DNA of 64,000 bases from Aequorivita capsosiphonis DSM 23843 (GTDB taxonomy: Bacteria > Bacteroidota > Bacteroidia > Flavobacteriales > Flavobacteriaceae), in assembly GCF_000429125.1 (NCBI RefSeq), contig NZ_AUBG01000015.1, forward strand, positions 108,415 through 172,414, given 5' to 3'. The number at the start of each line of letters is the position of its first letter. The stretch's first letter is position 1. The position numbers and the translations under genes were made by a program. Below the pieces are notes generated by a model. The model saw only the letters and a list, made by a program, of their open reading frames with translations, made no database searches and was not told the origin of the DNA. Below, piece after piece: positions 50,468 through 59,340 of this stretch.

Positions 50468-51328
50468 TTAATTAAAAAATTCATTGAGTGATAAGGTTTC
50501 ATCAAGTCGAACCCCTTTATCAGTATTTTTAACAGTAATTATCGGATTGTGTGCATCGTGTTCTAAGATTAGGTAATAGCCTTTTTCAGCTGCCATCTTA
50601 AGAAATTTTTCCTTTTCGGGAAGTGTTAATAAGGGACGCGTGTCATAGCCCATAACAAATGGAAGTGGTAAATGACCAGCCGTTGGTAACAAATCAGCCA
50701 CAAAAACCAAGGTTTTTCCTTTGTAATTTATATGCGGAATCATTTGTTTATCGGTGTGTCCATCTACATATAGAATTCCAAAATCAAGCTCATTCGCTTC
50801 CGAAAAGTCTGATGTAGGTTGCGTTACAAATTTTAATTGCCCGCTTTCCTGCATCGGAAGGATATTTTCTTTTAAGAACGAAGCTTGTTCTCTTCTGTTT
50901 GGCTCGGTTGCCCATTGCCAATGGTCTTTATTGCTCCAGTAAATTGCGTTTTTAAAAGCAGGTTCATAACCAGTGCGGTCCTTGTTCCACTGAACGCCCC
51001 CTCCACAATGGTCAAAATGGAGATGTGTCATAAAAACATCGGTAATATCATCACGATGAAAGCCGTGTTTTTTTAAGGAATCGTCTAAATTGTAGTCACC
51101 CCAACGATGATAGTATCCAAAGAATTTTTCGCTTTGCTTGTTTCCCATTCCTGTATCAATCAAAGTGAGTCGATCGCTATTTTCAATGAGGAGACATCGC
51201 GCGGCGATATCAATCATATTATTTTCATCCGCGGGATTGGTTCTGGTCCATAGCGTTTTTGGAACAACGCCGAACATCGCTCCGCCGTCTAGTTTAAAAT
51301 TGCCAGCTTCAATAGGGTATAGTTGCAT
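50468..51328 (-). CDS. MBL-fold metallohydrolase
   Basis: A 286-residue metallo-beta-lactamase-fold enzyme. The metal ligands are in THLHFDHCGGGVQWNKD (HxHxDH), then the His in YVDGHTDKQMIPHI, the Asp in VFVADLLPTAGHLP, and a terminal His in EHDAHNPII. Relatives include quorum-quenching lactonases and other hydrolases; the substrate is undetermined. I chose the ATG at 51326-51328 (MQLYPIEAGNF). It ends 13 bases before the S8 gene starts, so the order MBL, S8, M1 may be one operon. Confidence 0.88.
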   Translation of the reverse strand: MQLYPIEAGNFKLDGGAMFGVVPKTLWTRTNPADENNMIDIAARCLLIENSDRLTLIDTGMGNKQSEKFFGYYHRWGDYNLDDSLKKHGFHRDDITDVFMTHLHFDHCGGGVQWNKDRTGYEPAFKNAIYWSNKDHWQWATEPNRREQASFLKENILPMQESGQLKFVTQPTSDFSEANELDFGILYVDGHTDKQMIPHINYKGKTLVFVADLLPTAGHLPLPFVMGYDTRPLLTLPEKEKFLKMAAEKGYYLILEHDAHNPIITVKNTDKGVRLDETLSLNEFFN

Positions 51329-51466
51329 AATTTGAAGAAATAACTTGCAAATTAACAAAAGCCTTACACACCAAACCCTCTAGTGTAAATTAATTATACT
51401 ATTTTTAACAACTCTTTAGTATTTCGTGGAAGCGAAAAGTATTTAATTTACCGAAAACCCAAATGA

Positions 51467-53335
51467 ATGGTAGAACTTGCTGGAATTATAATTCTCGGAA
51501 TATTGGCCCAATGGGTCGCATGGAAGCTTAAAATTCCTGCAATTTTACCTCTTATTTTGATTGGACTTTTGGTAGGTCCGCTATCTACATTTTTATCTGC
51601 TGATGGAACCCAATGGCTGCAACCAATCTGGAACGGAGAAAAGGGACTTTTCCCCGGAGAAAATCTTTTCTATTTTGTGTCCTTGGCTGTAGGAATCATA
51701 CTTTTTGAAGGAGGTTTAACCCTGAAAAGAGAAGAAATTTCAAAAGTGGGCCCCGTTATTGGGAAACTCATTAGTATTGGCGCGGCCATTACATTTGTTG
51801 GTGCAGGTGTAGCCGCCCATTATGTTTTCGGACTTAATTGGCGTATAGCATTCCTTTTTTCAGCTTTAATAATTGTTACGGGACCTACCGTAATTACACC
51901 CATTCTACGAAATATTCCGCTTAAAAAGGATGTGGCTGCCGTTCTTAGATGGGAAGGGATCTTAATTGATCCCATTGGCGCTTTGGTTGCGGTACTGGTG
52001 TATGAATTTATTAGTGTAGAAGGCGATTCAGGTTATACAAAACAAGCCTTATTGGATTTCGGAAAGATTATTTTAATAGGAATGGCCTTTGGAATTTCGG
52101 CAGGTTATGCACTTTATTTTTCAATAAAAAAGAAGCTAGTGCCACACTATTTGTCTAATGTAGTTTCACTTTCCTTGGTGATGGCAGTGTTTGTAATTAG
52201 TGATTTGTTTGCACACGAATCTGGGCTTTTGGCCGTGGTTGTAATGGGAATGTTTCTTGGGAATAGTGATTTACCTAGCCTAAAGGAACTCCTTTATTTT
52301 AAGGAATCACTGAGTGTTTTACTGGTTTCTATTCTATTTATTCTACTTGCGGCAAATATTAGCGTAGAAGATCTTTTATTGGTTTATAATGTAAAAACTG
52401 CAATATTGCTTGCCATTATTATTTTCGTTTTACGACCCTTAACGGTTTTTGCGAGTACAACAGGCTCGTCCCTACAAACAAATGAAAAACTGTTTATTAG
52501 TTGGGTGGGACCTCGTGGGATAGTTGCGGCTGGTATCTCTTCTCTTTTTGGTACCCAACTGGTTTCCAAAGGTGTTGTAGGTGCAGAATATATTACGCCA
52601 TTGGTTTTTGCCGTTGTTTTGACAACGGTGATCATAAATGCCACTACGGCGCGTGTTATGGCCGGATGGATGGGTGTATTTTTAAAGAAATCTGAAGGAA
52701 TACTTATGGTTGGTGCCTCCAAAGTCTCCAGATTGATAGCTACTTATTTGCATAAAAACAGCCGTCACGTTGTTCTTATTGATTCTAACCAATTGAATAT
52801 TAACAGGGCAAGAGAGCTCGGTTTAGAGGCGTTTACGGCAAACATTTATTCCGATGATCTCACCGACAATATAGAATTGAACGATGTGGGCTATCTATTG
52901 GCCATGACAGGGAGCGACGAAATAAACAAACAGGCCATTAATCGCTTCGGAAAATATTTTGGTGAAAATGGAACCTTTAGGTTAATGACTTCGGAAGAAA
53001 TGCAAAATAAGCGTACCATTTCTGCCAAAGAGTTATTTTCGCATACACACGATTACACTCGTTTTACGCAAGTGGCGCGAGACTTTCCATCCATTCAGGA
53101 AATTCCGGTGGAGAGCCACAATCAATTTTTACGGGTGCTCAATATTATTAGTGATAACGAAGATGCAATCCCGTTGTTTCTTAAACATGAAAACGGATTT
53201 TTAGATCTTCTAAATGATCCTTCGGAGCTCGAGGTAGAAGTTGGCAGTAGTTTGGTTTATCTGGGTAAACCCATGGATTTTGAAGATGTGGTAAATGCTA
53301 CGAGAACTGAGAATGAAGGAAAATCTCAAAAATAA
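51467..53335 (+). CDS. Cation:proton antiporter (CPA family) with a C-terminal TrkA-N/RCK domain
   Basis: A 622-residue inner-membrane antiporter. About twelve hydrophobic segments span residues 1-410, including ALIIVTGPTVITPILRNIP and ILIDPIGALVAVLVYEF, which carry the family's ion-binding Asp. A cytoplasmic nucleotide-binding part follows (ILMVGASKVSRLIATYLHKN, VVLIDSNQLNINRARELG), then a TrkA-C-like end. Such proteins exchange Na+ or K+ for protons under nucleotide control, similar to Kef or NhaP2 types. It starts a plus-strand unit with two tiny lipoproteins after it, though they may have their own promoters. Confidence 0.88.
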   Translation: MVELAGIIILGILAQWVAWKLKIPAILPLILIGLLVGPLSTFLSADGTQWLQPIWNGEKGLFPGENLFYFVSLAVGIILFEGGLTLKREEISKVGPVIGKLISIGAAITFVGAGVAAHYVFGLNWRIAFLFSALIIVTGPTVITPILRNIPLKKDVAAVLRWEGILIDPIGALVAVLVYEFISVEGDSGYTKQALLDFGKIILIGMAFGISAGYALYFSIKKKLVPHYLSNVVSLSLVMAVFVISDLFAHESGLLAVVVMGMFLGNSDLPSLKELLYFKESLSVLLVSILFILLAANISVEDLLLVYNVKTAILLAIIIFVLRPLTVFASTTGSSLQTNEKLFISWVGPRGIVAAGISSLFGTQLVSKGVVGAEYITPLVFAVVLTTVIINATTARVMAGWMGVFLKKSEGILMVGASKVSRLIATYLHKNSRHVVLIDSNQLNINRARELGLEAFTANIYSDDLTDNIELNDVGYLLAMTGSDEINKQAINRFGKYFGENGTFRLMTSEEMQNKRTISAKELFSHTHDYTRFTQVARDFPSIQEIPVESHNQFLRVLNIISDNEDAIPLFLKHENGFLDLLNDPSELEVEVGSSLVYLGKPMDFEDVVNATRTENEGKSQK

Positions 53336-53372
53336 CTTTGAATTTAAGCCGTTTGCTTAAAAACTGTCTGTG

Positions 53373-53597
53373 ATGAAAAGATCCATAATAATAGTTTTAG
53401 TATGTACCCTAACTGTTTTCTCCTGTAAAAAGGATGATTCGGTAACCTGTATTAGCTGTTCTTCCCCAGAAACATCCAGCTTTCAGGTTTGTGAGGAAAT
53501 AGATGGCAATGCCTCTGTAAATGGTCAAAATACGGGTACTCCGTATGCTATTTATTTATCAAATTTAGAAGCTACAGGTGCAGAATGTGGTAATTAG
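53373..53597 (+). CDS. Small Cys-containing lipoprotein
   Basis: A 74-residue protein with a lipoprotein signal (MKRSIIIVLVCTLTVFSCKKDD). After the lipobox Cys four more Cys are present (CISC, QVCEE, AECGN), so disulfides are possible in the periplasm. The CKKDD start is typical of Bacteroidetes lipoproteins. No function is recognised. I chose the ATG at 53373 instead of the GTG just before it. The gene starts 37 bases after the antiporter stop. A similar small lipoprotein follows at 53687. Confidence 0.7.
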   Translation: MKRSIIIVLVCTLTVFSCKKDDSVTCISCSSPETSSFQVCEEIDGNASVNGQNTGTPYAIYLSNLEATGAECGN

Positions 53598-53686
53598 GCC
53601 TCTTGGCCTGGAGCATATTTATAATTTTTACTTTGTATTTCTTGTTTTTTTTCAGTTAATTGTGGTCTAACTTAAAACCTTCAATT

Positions 53687-53947
53687 ATGAAAAAATTATT
53701 ATTTAGTGTGTTAATAACGAGTTTGTTGTTCACTACCTCTTGTAAAAAAGACGATGATGGCGGCGGCGGGACTAGCTGCGAAGCTCGCGCTTTAGATATT
53801 TCTAATGCAGCCCAAACTTTTATAGATAACCCAAATTCAAGTACTTGTGAGAACTATCGTTCAGCACTTCAAAAATATCTTAACGCTAATTGCCCTGGGA
53901 GCGAAAGTTATCAAGATGATTTAGATGATATAGATTGCGCATTTTAA
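53687..53947 (+). CDS. Small Cys-containing lipoprotein, second of a pair
   Basis: An 86-residue protein starting at the ATG at 53687. The signal peptide ends LFTTSCKKDDDGGGG, a lipobox with a flexible acidic/glycine linker. The mature part has four further Cys (TSCEAR, STCENYR, NCPGS, DIDCAF) and alternating helices. The AQTFIDNPNSSTCENYRSALQKYL stretch is typical of a small Bacteroidetes lipoprotein group I have seen but cannot name. It may be a divergent relative of the gene just upstream. Ended by a rho-independent terminator. Confidence 0.72.
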   Translation: MKKLLFSVLITSLLFTTSCKKDDDGGGGTSCEARALDISNAAQTFIDNPNSSTCENYRSALQKYLNANCPGSESYQDDLDDIDCAF

Positions 53948-53956
53948 TCTTTTCTT

Positions 53957-53986
53957 AAAAGGCCTTGAATCTTTCAGGGCTTTTTT
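53957..53986 (+). terminator. Rho-independent terminator after the lipoprotein pair
   Basis: GCCTTGAA-TCT-TTCAGGGC (one G-T pair) flanked by A4 and followed by T6, ten bases after the second lipoprotein stop. Confidence 0.9.
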
Positions 53987-53991
53987 AATTG

Positions 53992-54053
53992 TTTAATCTT
54001 CAAAATTGCCATAAAAGATTCCTGTGGAATTTCCACTATCCTTTCTGGCGCAT
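53992..54053 (-). pseudogene. Decayed copy A of the lepA 3' end
   Basis: GCCATAAAAGATTCCTGTGG (54008-54027) matches the real lepA end (GCCATAAAAGCTTCCTGCGG at 54728-54747) with two changes, and similarity continues on both sides. Read on the minus strand with one frameshift it encodes MRQ, then EIPQESFMAILKI, against [22 protein letters not shown] in LepA. It has the same orientation as lepA and lies about 700 bases beyond its stop. Confidence 0.75.
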
Positions 54054-54188
54054 GTTACTATTAAAACGTTAATTGGGGTAATAAATAAGGATTACTCCTC
54101 ATCATTGAACGAGAGGGAAAAAATTATTGTGATTCGAGATTTTATAAACACTGCCCTTTGCCTTCGCAAATTTCCATAAGAGCTTTAA

Positions 54189-54386
54189 TTACAAATTGTC
54201 AAGCTCTTTCCAAGAAGTATTACGAGCTTCCTTAATTAAAAACTTGTCATTTTCTGAAATTTGCTCATCGGCGACTCCGAATGCTGTTTTCATTCCAAAA
54301 CAATCATTTAAGAATTCCATAAGTTCTTGAATATTGGCAAAGTTGATTTTATCTAAGGTGCCTTTTTCTATGGTTATAGTAGTCAG
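54189..54386 (-). pseudogene. Antitoxin-like small ORF with a CTG where the start should be
   Basis: A 65-codon open frame that begins CTG at 54384-54386. Translation: (M)TTITIEKGTLDKINFANI, then QELMEFLNDCFGMKTAFGVA, DEQISENDKFLIKEARNTSW, KELDNL. The N-terminal strand, a DKINF...ELMEFL helix and an acidic helix near the end resemble the small antitoxins of flavobacterial toxin-antitoxin pairs, but this is only a resemblance. No toxin gene is found beside it. The frame is clean over 65 codons; loss of the ATG suggests recent inactivation. It lies between lepA-end copies A and B. Confidence 0.45.
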
Positions 54387-54512
54387 GTTTAGGAATTATT
54401 ATTTAAAACTTAAATATATAAAATTTGTAGATAGTTTAAATTTCAAACATCCAATACCAATATTTAAGCTTTGGATAAACTAATAGTTCTTATTAAGTAA
54501 GCATCGTTGAGC

Positions 54513-54574
54513 ACTTGTCATCCAACATAATTAATCATTCAACTTAAGAGCGACCATAGAAGCTTTCTGTGAAG
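54513..54574 (-). pseudogene. Decayed copy B of the lepA 3' end and downstream flank
   Basis: ATTAATCATTCAACTTAAG (54530-54548) corresponds to the lepA stop region (TTAATCATTCAACTTAAG, 54706-54723), and the following bases encode QKASMVALKLND on the minus strand against [12 protein letters not shown] in LepA. The flank CTTGTCATCCAACATA also matches the flank of the real gene (CCTGTCATCCAGCATA). So the copied unit includes the region after the stop, not only coding sequence. Confidence 0.8.
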
Positions 54575-54705
54575 CTAAGCGAGTAATAACGTTCCTAACA
54601 CACCAATTAATAAATTCGTGTACCTGCTTGCCGCAGATTCGTTGCAGAAAAATGAGTCGAATTGGAAGCGCTTTCGGCATCTGTCACCTGTCATCCAGCA
54701 TACAG

Positions 54706-56502
54706 TTAATCATTCAACTTAAGCACCGCCATAAAAGCTTCCTGCGGAATCTCCACGTTACCTATTTGACGCATACGTTTCTTTCCTTTTTTCTGCTTTT
54801 CTAGAAGCTTTCGTTTTCTCGAAATATCACCACCATAACATTTTGCGGTCACATCTTTTCGAAGTGCTTTTACGGTTTCACGGGCAATAATTTTGGCCCC
54901 TATCGCAGCTTGGATTGGAATATCAAATTGTTGTCTCGGGATCAATTGACGAAGTTTTTCGCAAATTTTCTTTCCAATGTCAAACGCATTATCGCGGTGA
55001 AGCAGAGCAGAGAGTGCATCTACAATGTTGGCATTTAGTAAGACATCCACTTTTACAAGATGCGACATCCGCATCCCGATTGGGGAATAATCAAAGGAAG
55101 CATATCCTTTTGATACCGTTTTAAGTCTATCATAAAAGTCGAAGACAATTTCAGCCAAAGGCATATCAAAAGTGAGTTCAACTCTTTCTGTAGTTAAATA
55201 GGTTTGATTGGTAATTTCACCTCTCTTTTCAATACAAAGCGACATGACAGAACCCACGAAATCTGATTTGGTGATGATAGTAGCCTTAATATACGGTTCC
55301 TCAACACGGTTTAAGGTGGAAGGTTCAGGCAAATCGGATGGGTTGTTTACCAAGACTATCTTGTCCGGATTTTTGTTGGTAAACGCGTGATAAGAAACGT
55401 TTGGAACGGTAGTTATCACGGTCATATTAAATTCTCTTTCCAGTCTTTCCTGAATTATTTCCAAATGCAACATGCCCAAGAAACCACAACGGAATCCGAA
55501 ACCAAGAGCAGCCGAACTTTCTGGAACGAAAACCAGGGAAGCATCATTCAACTGTAATTTTTCCATGGAGTTGCGAAGCTCTTCATAATCCTCGGTATCC
55601 ACAGGATAAATACCTGCAAAAACCATGGGTTTAACGTCTTCAAAACCTTCAATCATATTGACGGTTGGACTTTTGGAATCTGTAATGGTATCTCCTACTT
55701 TTACTTCCTTTGCTTCTTTTATTCCAGTAATCAAATAGCCTACATCCCCAGTTTTTATAACCTCTCTCGGGAATTGTTTTAGCCTTAGGGTTCCCACTTC
55801 ATCTGCATAATAGCTTTTTCCGGTAGCCATAAATTTGATGTGCTGGCCTTTTTTAATTTCACCATTAAGAACTCTAAAATAAGTTTCTACACCGCGAAAC
55901 GGATTGTAAACAGAATCAAAAATCAAAGCTTGTAAAGATTCGTCTGGATTGCCTTTTGGCGGAGGAATACGCTCAATGATGGCGCTTAATATTTCATCAA
56001 TTCCAAGGCCTGTTTTGGCACTTGCGGGAATTACTTCTTCAGGTTTACAGCCCAAAAGGTCCACAATATCATCGGTCACTTCCTCTACATTTGCGGAAGG
56101 AAGATCGACCTTGTTTAGCACGGGAATAATTTCCAGATCGTTTTCCAAAGCTAAATACAGATTTGAAATGGTCTGTGCCTGAATACTCTGTGCCGCGTCC
56201 ACAATTAATAAAGCTCCTTCACAAGCGGCAATGGAACGTGAAACTTCGTATGAAAAATCTACGTGACCTGGAGTATCAATTAAATTTAATATATATTTCT
56301 CGCCTTTATAAACGTAATCCATTTGAATGGCGTGACTTTTTATAGTAATGCCGCGTTCGCGTTCAAGATCCATGGTGTCCAGTAATTGCTCTTGCTTTTC
56401 ACGATCTGTTACGGTGCCAGTAGCGTCCAAAAGACGGTCTGCCAAGGTGCTTTTTCCATGGTCTATATGGGCGATAATGCAAAAATTGCGGATGTTCTTC
56501 AT
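54706..56502 (-). CDS. lepA: Elongation factor 4 (LepA), ribosome back-translocase GTPase
   Basis: A 598-residue translational GTPase that acts on stalled or badly translocated ribosomes. It has the G1 motif [17 protein letters not shown], the effector region [26 protein letters not shown] (G3) and NKVDLPSA (G4). The LepA-specific C-terminal domain ends with [23 protein letters not shown] and [17 protein letters not shown] chose the ATG at 56500-56502 ([16 protein letters not shown]); the frame is open to 56568 but the extension is not conserved. Two decayed copies of its 3' end lie downstream. Confidence 0.97.
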   Translation of the reverse strand: MKNIRNFCIIAHIDHGKSTLADRLLDATGTVTDREKQEQLLDTMDLERERGITIKSHAIQMDYVYKGEKYILNLIDTPGHVDFSYEVSRSIAACEGALLIVDAAQSIQAQTISNLYLALENDLEIIPVLNKVDLPSANVEEVTDDIVDLLGCKPEEVIPASAKTGLGIDEILSAIIERIPPPKGNPDESLQALIFDSVYNPFRGVETYFRVLNGEIKKGQHIKFMATGKSYYADEVGTLRLKQFPREVIKTGDVGYLITGIKEAKEVKVGDTITDSKSPTVNMIEGFEDVKPMVFAGIYPVDTEDYEELRNSMEKLQLNDASLVFVPESSAALGFGFRCGFLGMLHLEIIQERLEREFNMTVITTVPNVSYHAFTNKNPDKIVLVNNPSDLPEPSTLNRVEEPYIKATIITKSDFVGSVMSLCIEKRGEITNQTYLTTERVELTFDMPLAEIVFDFYDRLKTVSKGYASFDYSPIGMRMSHLVKVDVLLNANIVDALSALLHRDNAFDIGKKICEKLRQLIPRQQFDIPIQAAIGAKIIARETVKALRKDVTAKCYGGDISRKRKLLEKQKKGKKRMRQIGNVEIPQEAFMAVLKLND

Positions 56503-56715
56503 AAAAATTCCTTCTCTAGCTATAATGCTGCAAATATAGATTAAAACGACGATAATCTTGATTTTCATTTAAACACTTAATAAAATAACCTTTGAGATTA
56601 TTTTGGTTAATAAATATTTAACATCTTTGTAGTGTTATAGTGCTTTTAGTCTATAATATTTTGATTTTCCCCAGAATCAACCATATTAAGGGTGTCGCCC
56701 CAGATATCTAGTTCT

Positions 56716-59136
56716 ATGATGAAAGGAATTTTTTTGCTTTTATGTTGCCTCCCTGGAGGTATATTGATGGCGCAGGATTTTAATATTTCTGGAAGGGTAA
56801 TGGACTCAAATAATCTTCCATTGTCTTTTGTGAATGTTTTGCTATACAATGAGGGTTCAGAGACGCCCATTAAGGGCTGCACTACTGAAGCCGATGGTAA
56901 CTTTATATTAGAAGGCTTGGAAACGGGAACTTATAAACTAAACTTTAGTTATGTTGGTTTCGAAGATCATACAGAAACTATTGATCTTTCTTCAGATAAA
57001 ATAATCGATACTATTAAGCTTAAAGAAAGCCAAGAAACTCTTGGAGAAACAGTTGTTACCACCAAACTTCCAACGATAGAAAAAACGGCCAGTAAACTGG
57101 TTTTTAAGGTTGAGAACACCTCGCTTTCCGTAGGAAGTACAATGGATTTATTAAAGAAAACCCCGGGAGTAGTTGTTATTGGAGAAAGCATTCAAGTTAA
57201 GTTTTCATCACCCACAACTTACATTAACGGTAAGCGTGTTTATCTTTCTTCTGCGGAAGTAACCTCGCTTCTGGAAAATACCGACGCTGCCAATATTAAA
57301 TCTATTGAGGTAATTACAAACCCTTCTGCAAAATACGATGCCGATGCTGGAACCGTGCTTAATATTATTACCACAAAGGCCATTTCCATTGGTTATAAAG
57401 GCGCTTTAAACGCTACGTACACCCAAGGAATCTATCCAAAATACAGTTTTGGAACCTCCCATTTTTATAAAAATAACTGGCTGAATCTCTATGCTAGCTA
57501 TAGTTACTACACCAAAAAGCAATTTAAAGAAGACGAAAATTTCATCCGTTTTTTCAAGACAGATGAGGTTTCCACAAAATCTATTTGGGAAACTTATTTC
57601 AACCGTACCACAAATTCCGATAATCACAGTGGGAACATAGTGTTGGATTTTACCTTAGATGAAAAAAATTCGCTCAGCTTAACTTCAAATATTTCGTTGG
57701 CCCCCAACAACATCTATCACAATAACGGGAATGCTTCCATCTATAATCCCCAGCGTCAAGTAGATTCATTGAATACCACATGGAGTCAAGTGAATTATAA
57801 AAAAGATAATCTGGCTTTTGCATTAGATTATAGCAGAACATTAAATGATAATGGCGCCAAGCTCTCTGCTACTGCCAATTATATTTATTACAACCACCAT
57901 CAGGACCAAAGTGTAAGCACCAACTACTTTTTACCGGACAATGCCTTTATACGAAATAGCAGCTTTTTCACCAACTCGGCCCAGAAGAGTACTATTTTTA
58001 CGGGGCAATCTGATTTTTCCACTGCTTTATGGGGCGGAAATTTTGAAACTGGTTTAAAATTTAGCACTATCGACACTGAGAGTAAACTAGATTTTTTTGA
58101 TACTGAAAAAAATAGCAATACCTTCAACAACGCGTTTTCGGATGATTTCAATTACAAGGAAAATATTTTTGCAGCTTACGTGAACTATATAAATAAATGG
58201 GAGAAATGGAGTATTATAACTGGTTTGCGTGCTGAATACACTACTATTGATGCCATTTCACGTTCGTTGGGTGATATGAATACCCAAAGTTATTTTGAAC
58301 TTTTCCCTTCAGCAGAGATTAACTATACCATCAATGATGACAATAGTGTTGGTCTTGAATACAAAAGAAGTATTCAACGTCCTAGGTATGAAAGCCTAAA
58401 CCCGTTTAAATACTTTATTACTGAAAATAACTACATCAGTGGAAACCCCGATCTTGTACCGGCCATCCAAGATAAGATCATTTTGAGTTACGCTCATAAA
58501 AATAAACTGTTTTTTGAATTGTATTATGAAAACGCAAGAAACGGATTGGGTAACTTGTCGTTTCAAAATAATGAAAATAGCACATTACGCAGTGTAGAAG
58601 ATAATTTGGACAAAGTTTACCAATACAGTTTTGACATAGCTTATGCGAGCTCACTAACCGCTTGGTGGTACTTTCATTTAACCACCTCATCCTTTTACTT
58701 GTCCAATAAATTCTACACTTTGGAAAGTTCTCAGAACACTTATACCAATGATACTTTTGGACAGTATCTTGGCGTTTATAATCAATTTACTCTCTCCAAA
58801 GATCGCTCGTTAACGGCGGATCTTAGCGCACTTTATATTTCGAACTTTGTTTTTGGCAATCGCTATTTAAAAAACCAGAGTTATGTGAACATTTCCTTTA
58901 GAAAAGAATTTTGGGACAAACGCGCAAGTTTGACAGCTGGGGTTGATGATGTTTTTGATACGCTTAACCAGGTTGCTTCTGTTGCAAAGCATTACAATCA
59001 GGACAATCAGTTTTATGCAATCCAAGAGAGTAGGTTGTTTCGTGTAGGCTTTAAATATAACTTCGGAAATGCAAGGCTTCGCGACAATAACAAAAAGATA
59101 GTAACAGACGAAGGCGATAGATTGAAGGAAAAATAA
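56716..59136 (+). CDS. TonB-receptor-like outer-membrane beta-barrel protein with a carboxypeptidase-D regulatory domain
   Basis: An outer-membrane protein of 806 residues. The signal peptide ends GILMAQ. A CarboxypepD_reg-like domain follows (FNISGRVMDSNNLPLSFVNVLL, GNFILEGLETGTYKLNFSYVGFEDH), then a plug-like region (TTKLPTIEKTASKLVFKVEN, DLLKKTPGVVV, IKSIEVITNPSAKYDADAGT) and a large barrel with many aromatic strands, ending in FKYNFGNARLRDNNKK. This is the domain order of the outer membrane beta-barrel family 3 in Bacteroidetes, often related to sugar or signal uptake. No SusD or anti-sigma gene is adjacent. I used the ATG at 56716; a GTG at 56692 would add eight residues. Confidence 0.87.
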   Translation: MMKGIFLLLCCLPGGILMAQDFNISGRVMDSNNLPLSFVNVLLYNEGSETPIKGCTTEADGNFILEGLETGTYKLNFSYVGFEDHTETIDLSSDKIIDTIKLKESQETLGETVVTTKLPTIEKTASKLVFKVENTSLSVGSTMDLLKKTPGVVVIGESIQVKFSSPTTYINGKRVYLSSAEVTSLLENTDAANIKSIEVITNPSAKYDADAGTVLNIITTKAISIGYKGALNATYTQGIYPKYSFGTSHFYKNNWLNLYASYSYYTKKQFKEDENFIRFFKTDEVSTKSIWETYFNRTTNSDNHSGNIVLDFTLDEKNSLSLTSNISLAPNNIYHNNGNASIYNPQRQVDSLNTTWSQVNYKKDNLAFALDYSRTLNDNGAKLSATANYIYYNHHQDQSVSTNYFLPDNAFIRNSSFFTNSAQKSTIFTGQSDFSTALWGGNFETGLKFSTIDTESKLDFFDTEKNSNTFNNAFSDDFNYKENIFAAYVNYINKWEKWSIITGLRAEYTTIDAISRSLGDMNTQSYFELFPSAEINYTINDDNSVGLEYKRSIQRPRYESLNPFKYFITENNYISGNPDLVPAIQDKIILSYAHKNKLFFELYYENARNGLGNLSFQNNENSTLRSVEDNLDKVYQYSFDIAYASSLTAWWYFHLTTSSFYLSNKFYTLESSQNTYTNDTFGQYLGVYNQFTLSKDRSLTADLSALYISNFVFGNRYLKNQSYVNISFRKEFWDKRASLTAGVDDVFDTLNQVASVAKHYNQDNQFYAIQESRLFRVGFKYNFGNARLRDNNKKIVTDEGDRLKEK

Positions 59137-59152
59137 ATTATTTATTCCATAC

Positions 59153-59169
59153 CCCGCCCTAAAGGGAGA
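59153..59169. repeat. Short CCCTAAAGGG-type repeat
   Basis: CCCGCCCTAAAGGGAGA lies 17 bases after the TonB-receptor-like gene. It belongs to the same group as 10473-10491 and 21258-21274. Confidence 0.5.
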
Positions 59170-59312
59170 ACAAAAAAGTTGCTTATTTCTTTATCATTAA
59201 AAATAAACAGCTGATTATTCGAGGAAACTAAACCTAATAGCTGTCATAGCTAAGTGTAAAGCAACCCGAGCTATTCGGCTTTTAATTAACATCGTTATTT
59301 ACTGATATTTAC

Positions 59313-59320
59313 TACTTTTG
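59313..59320 (+). promoter_or_regulatory. Promoter -7 box of dus
   Basis: TACTTTTG, followed by CACC, matches TAnnTTTG 20 bases before the TTG start of dus. No clear TTG at -33. Confidence 0.5.
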
Positions 59321-59340
59321 CACCTCCAAATTAAAATGAA

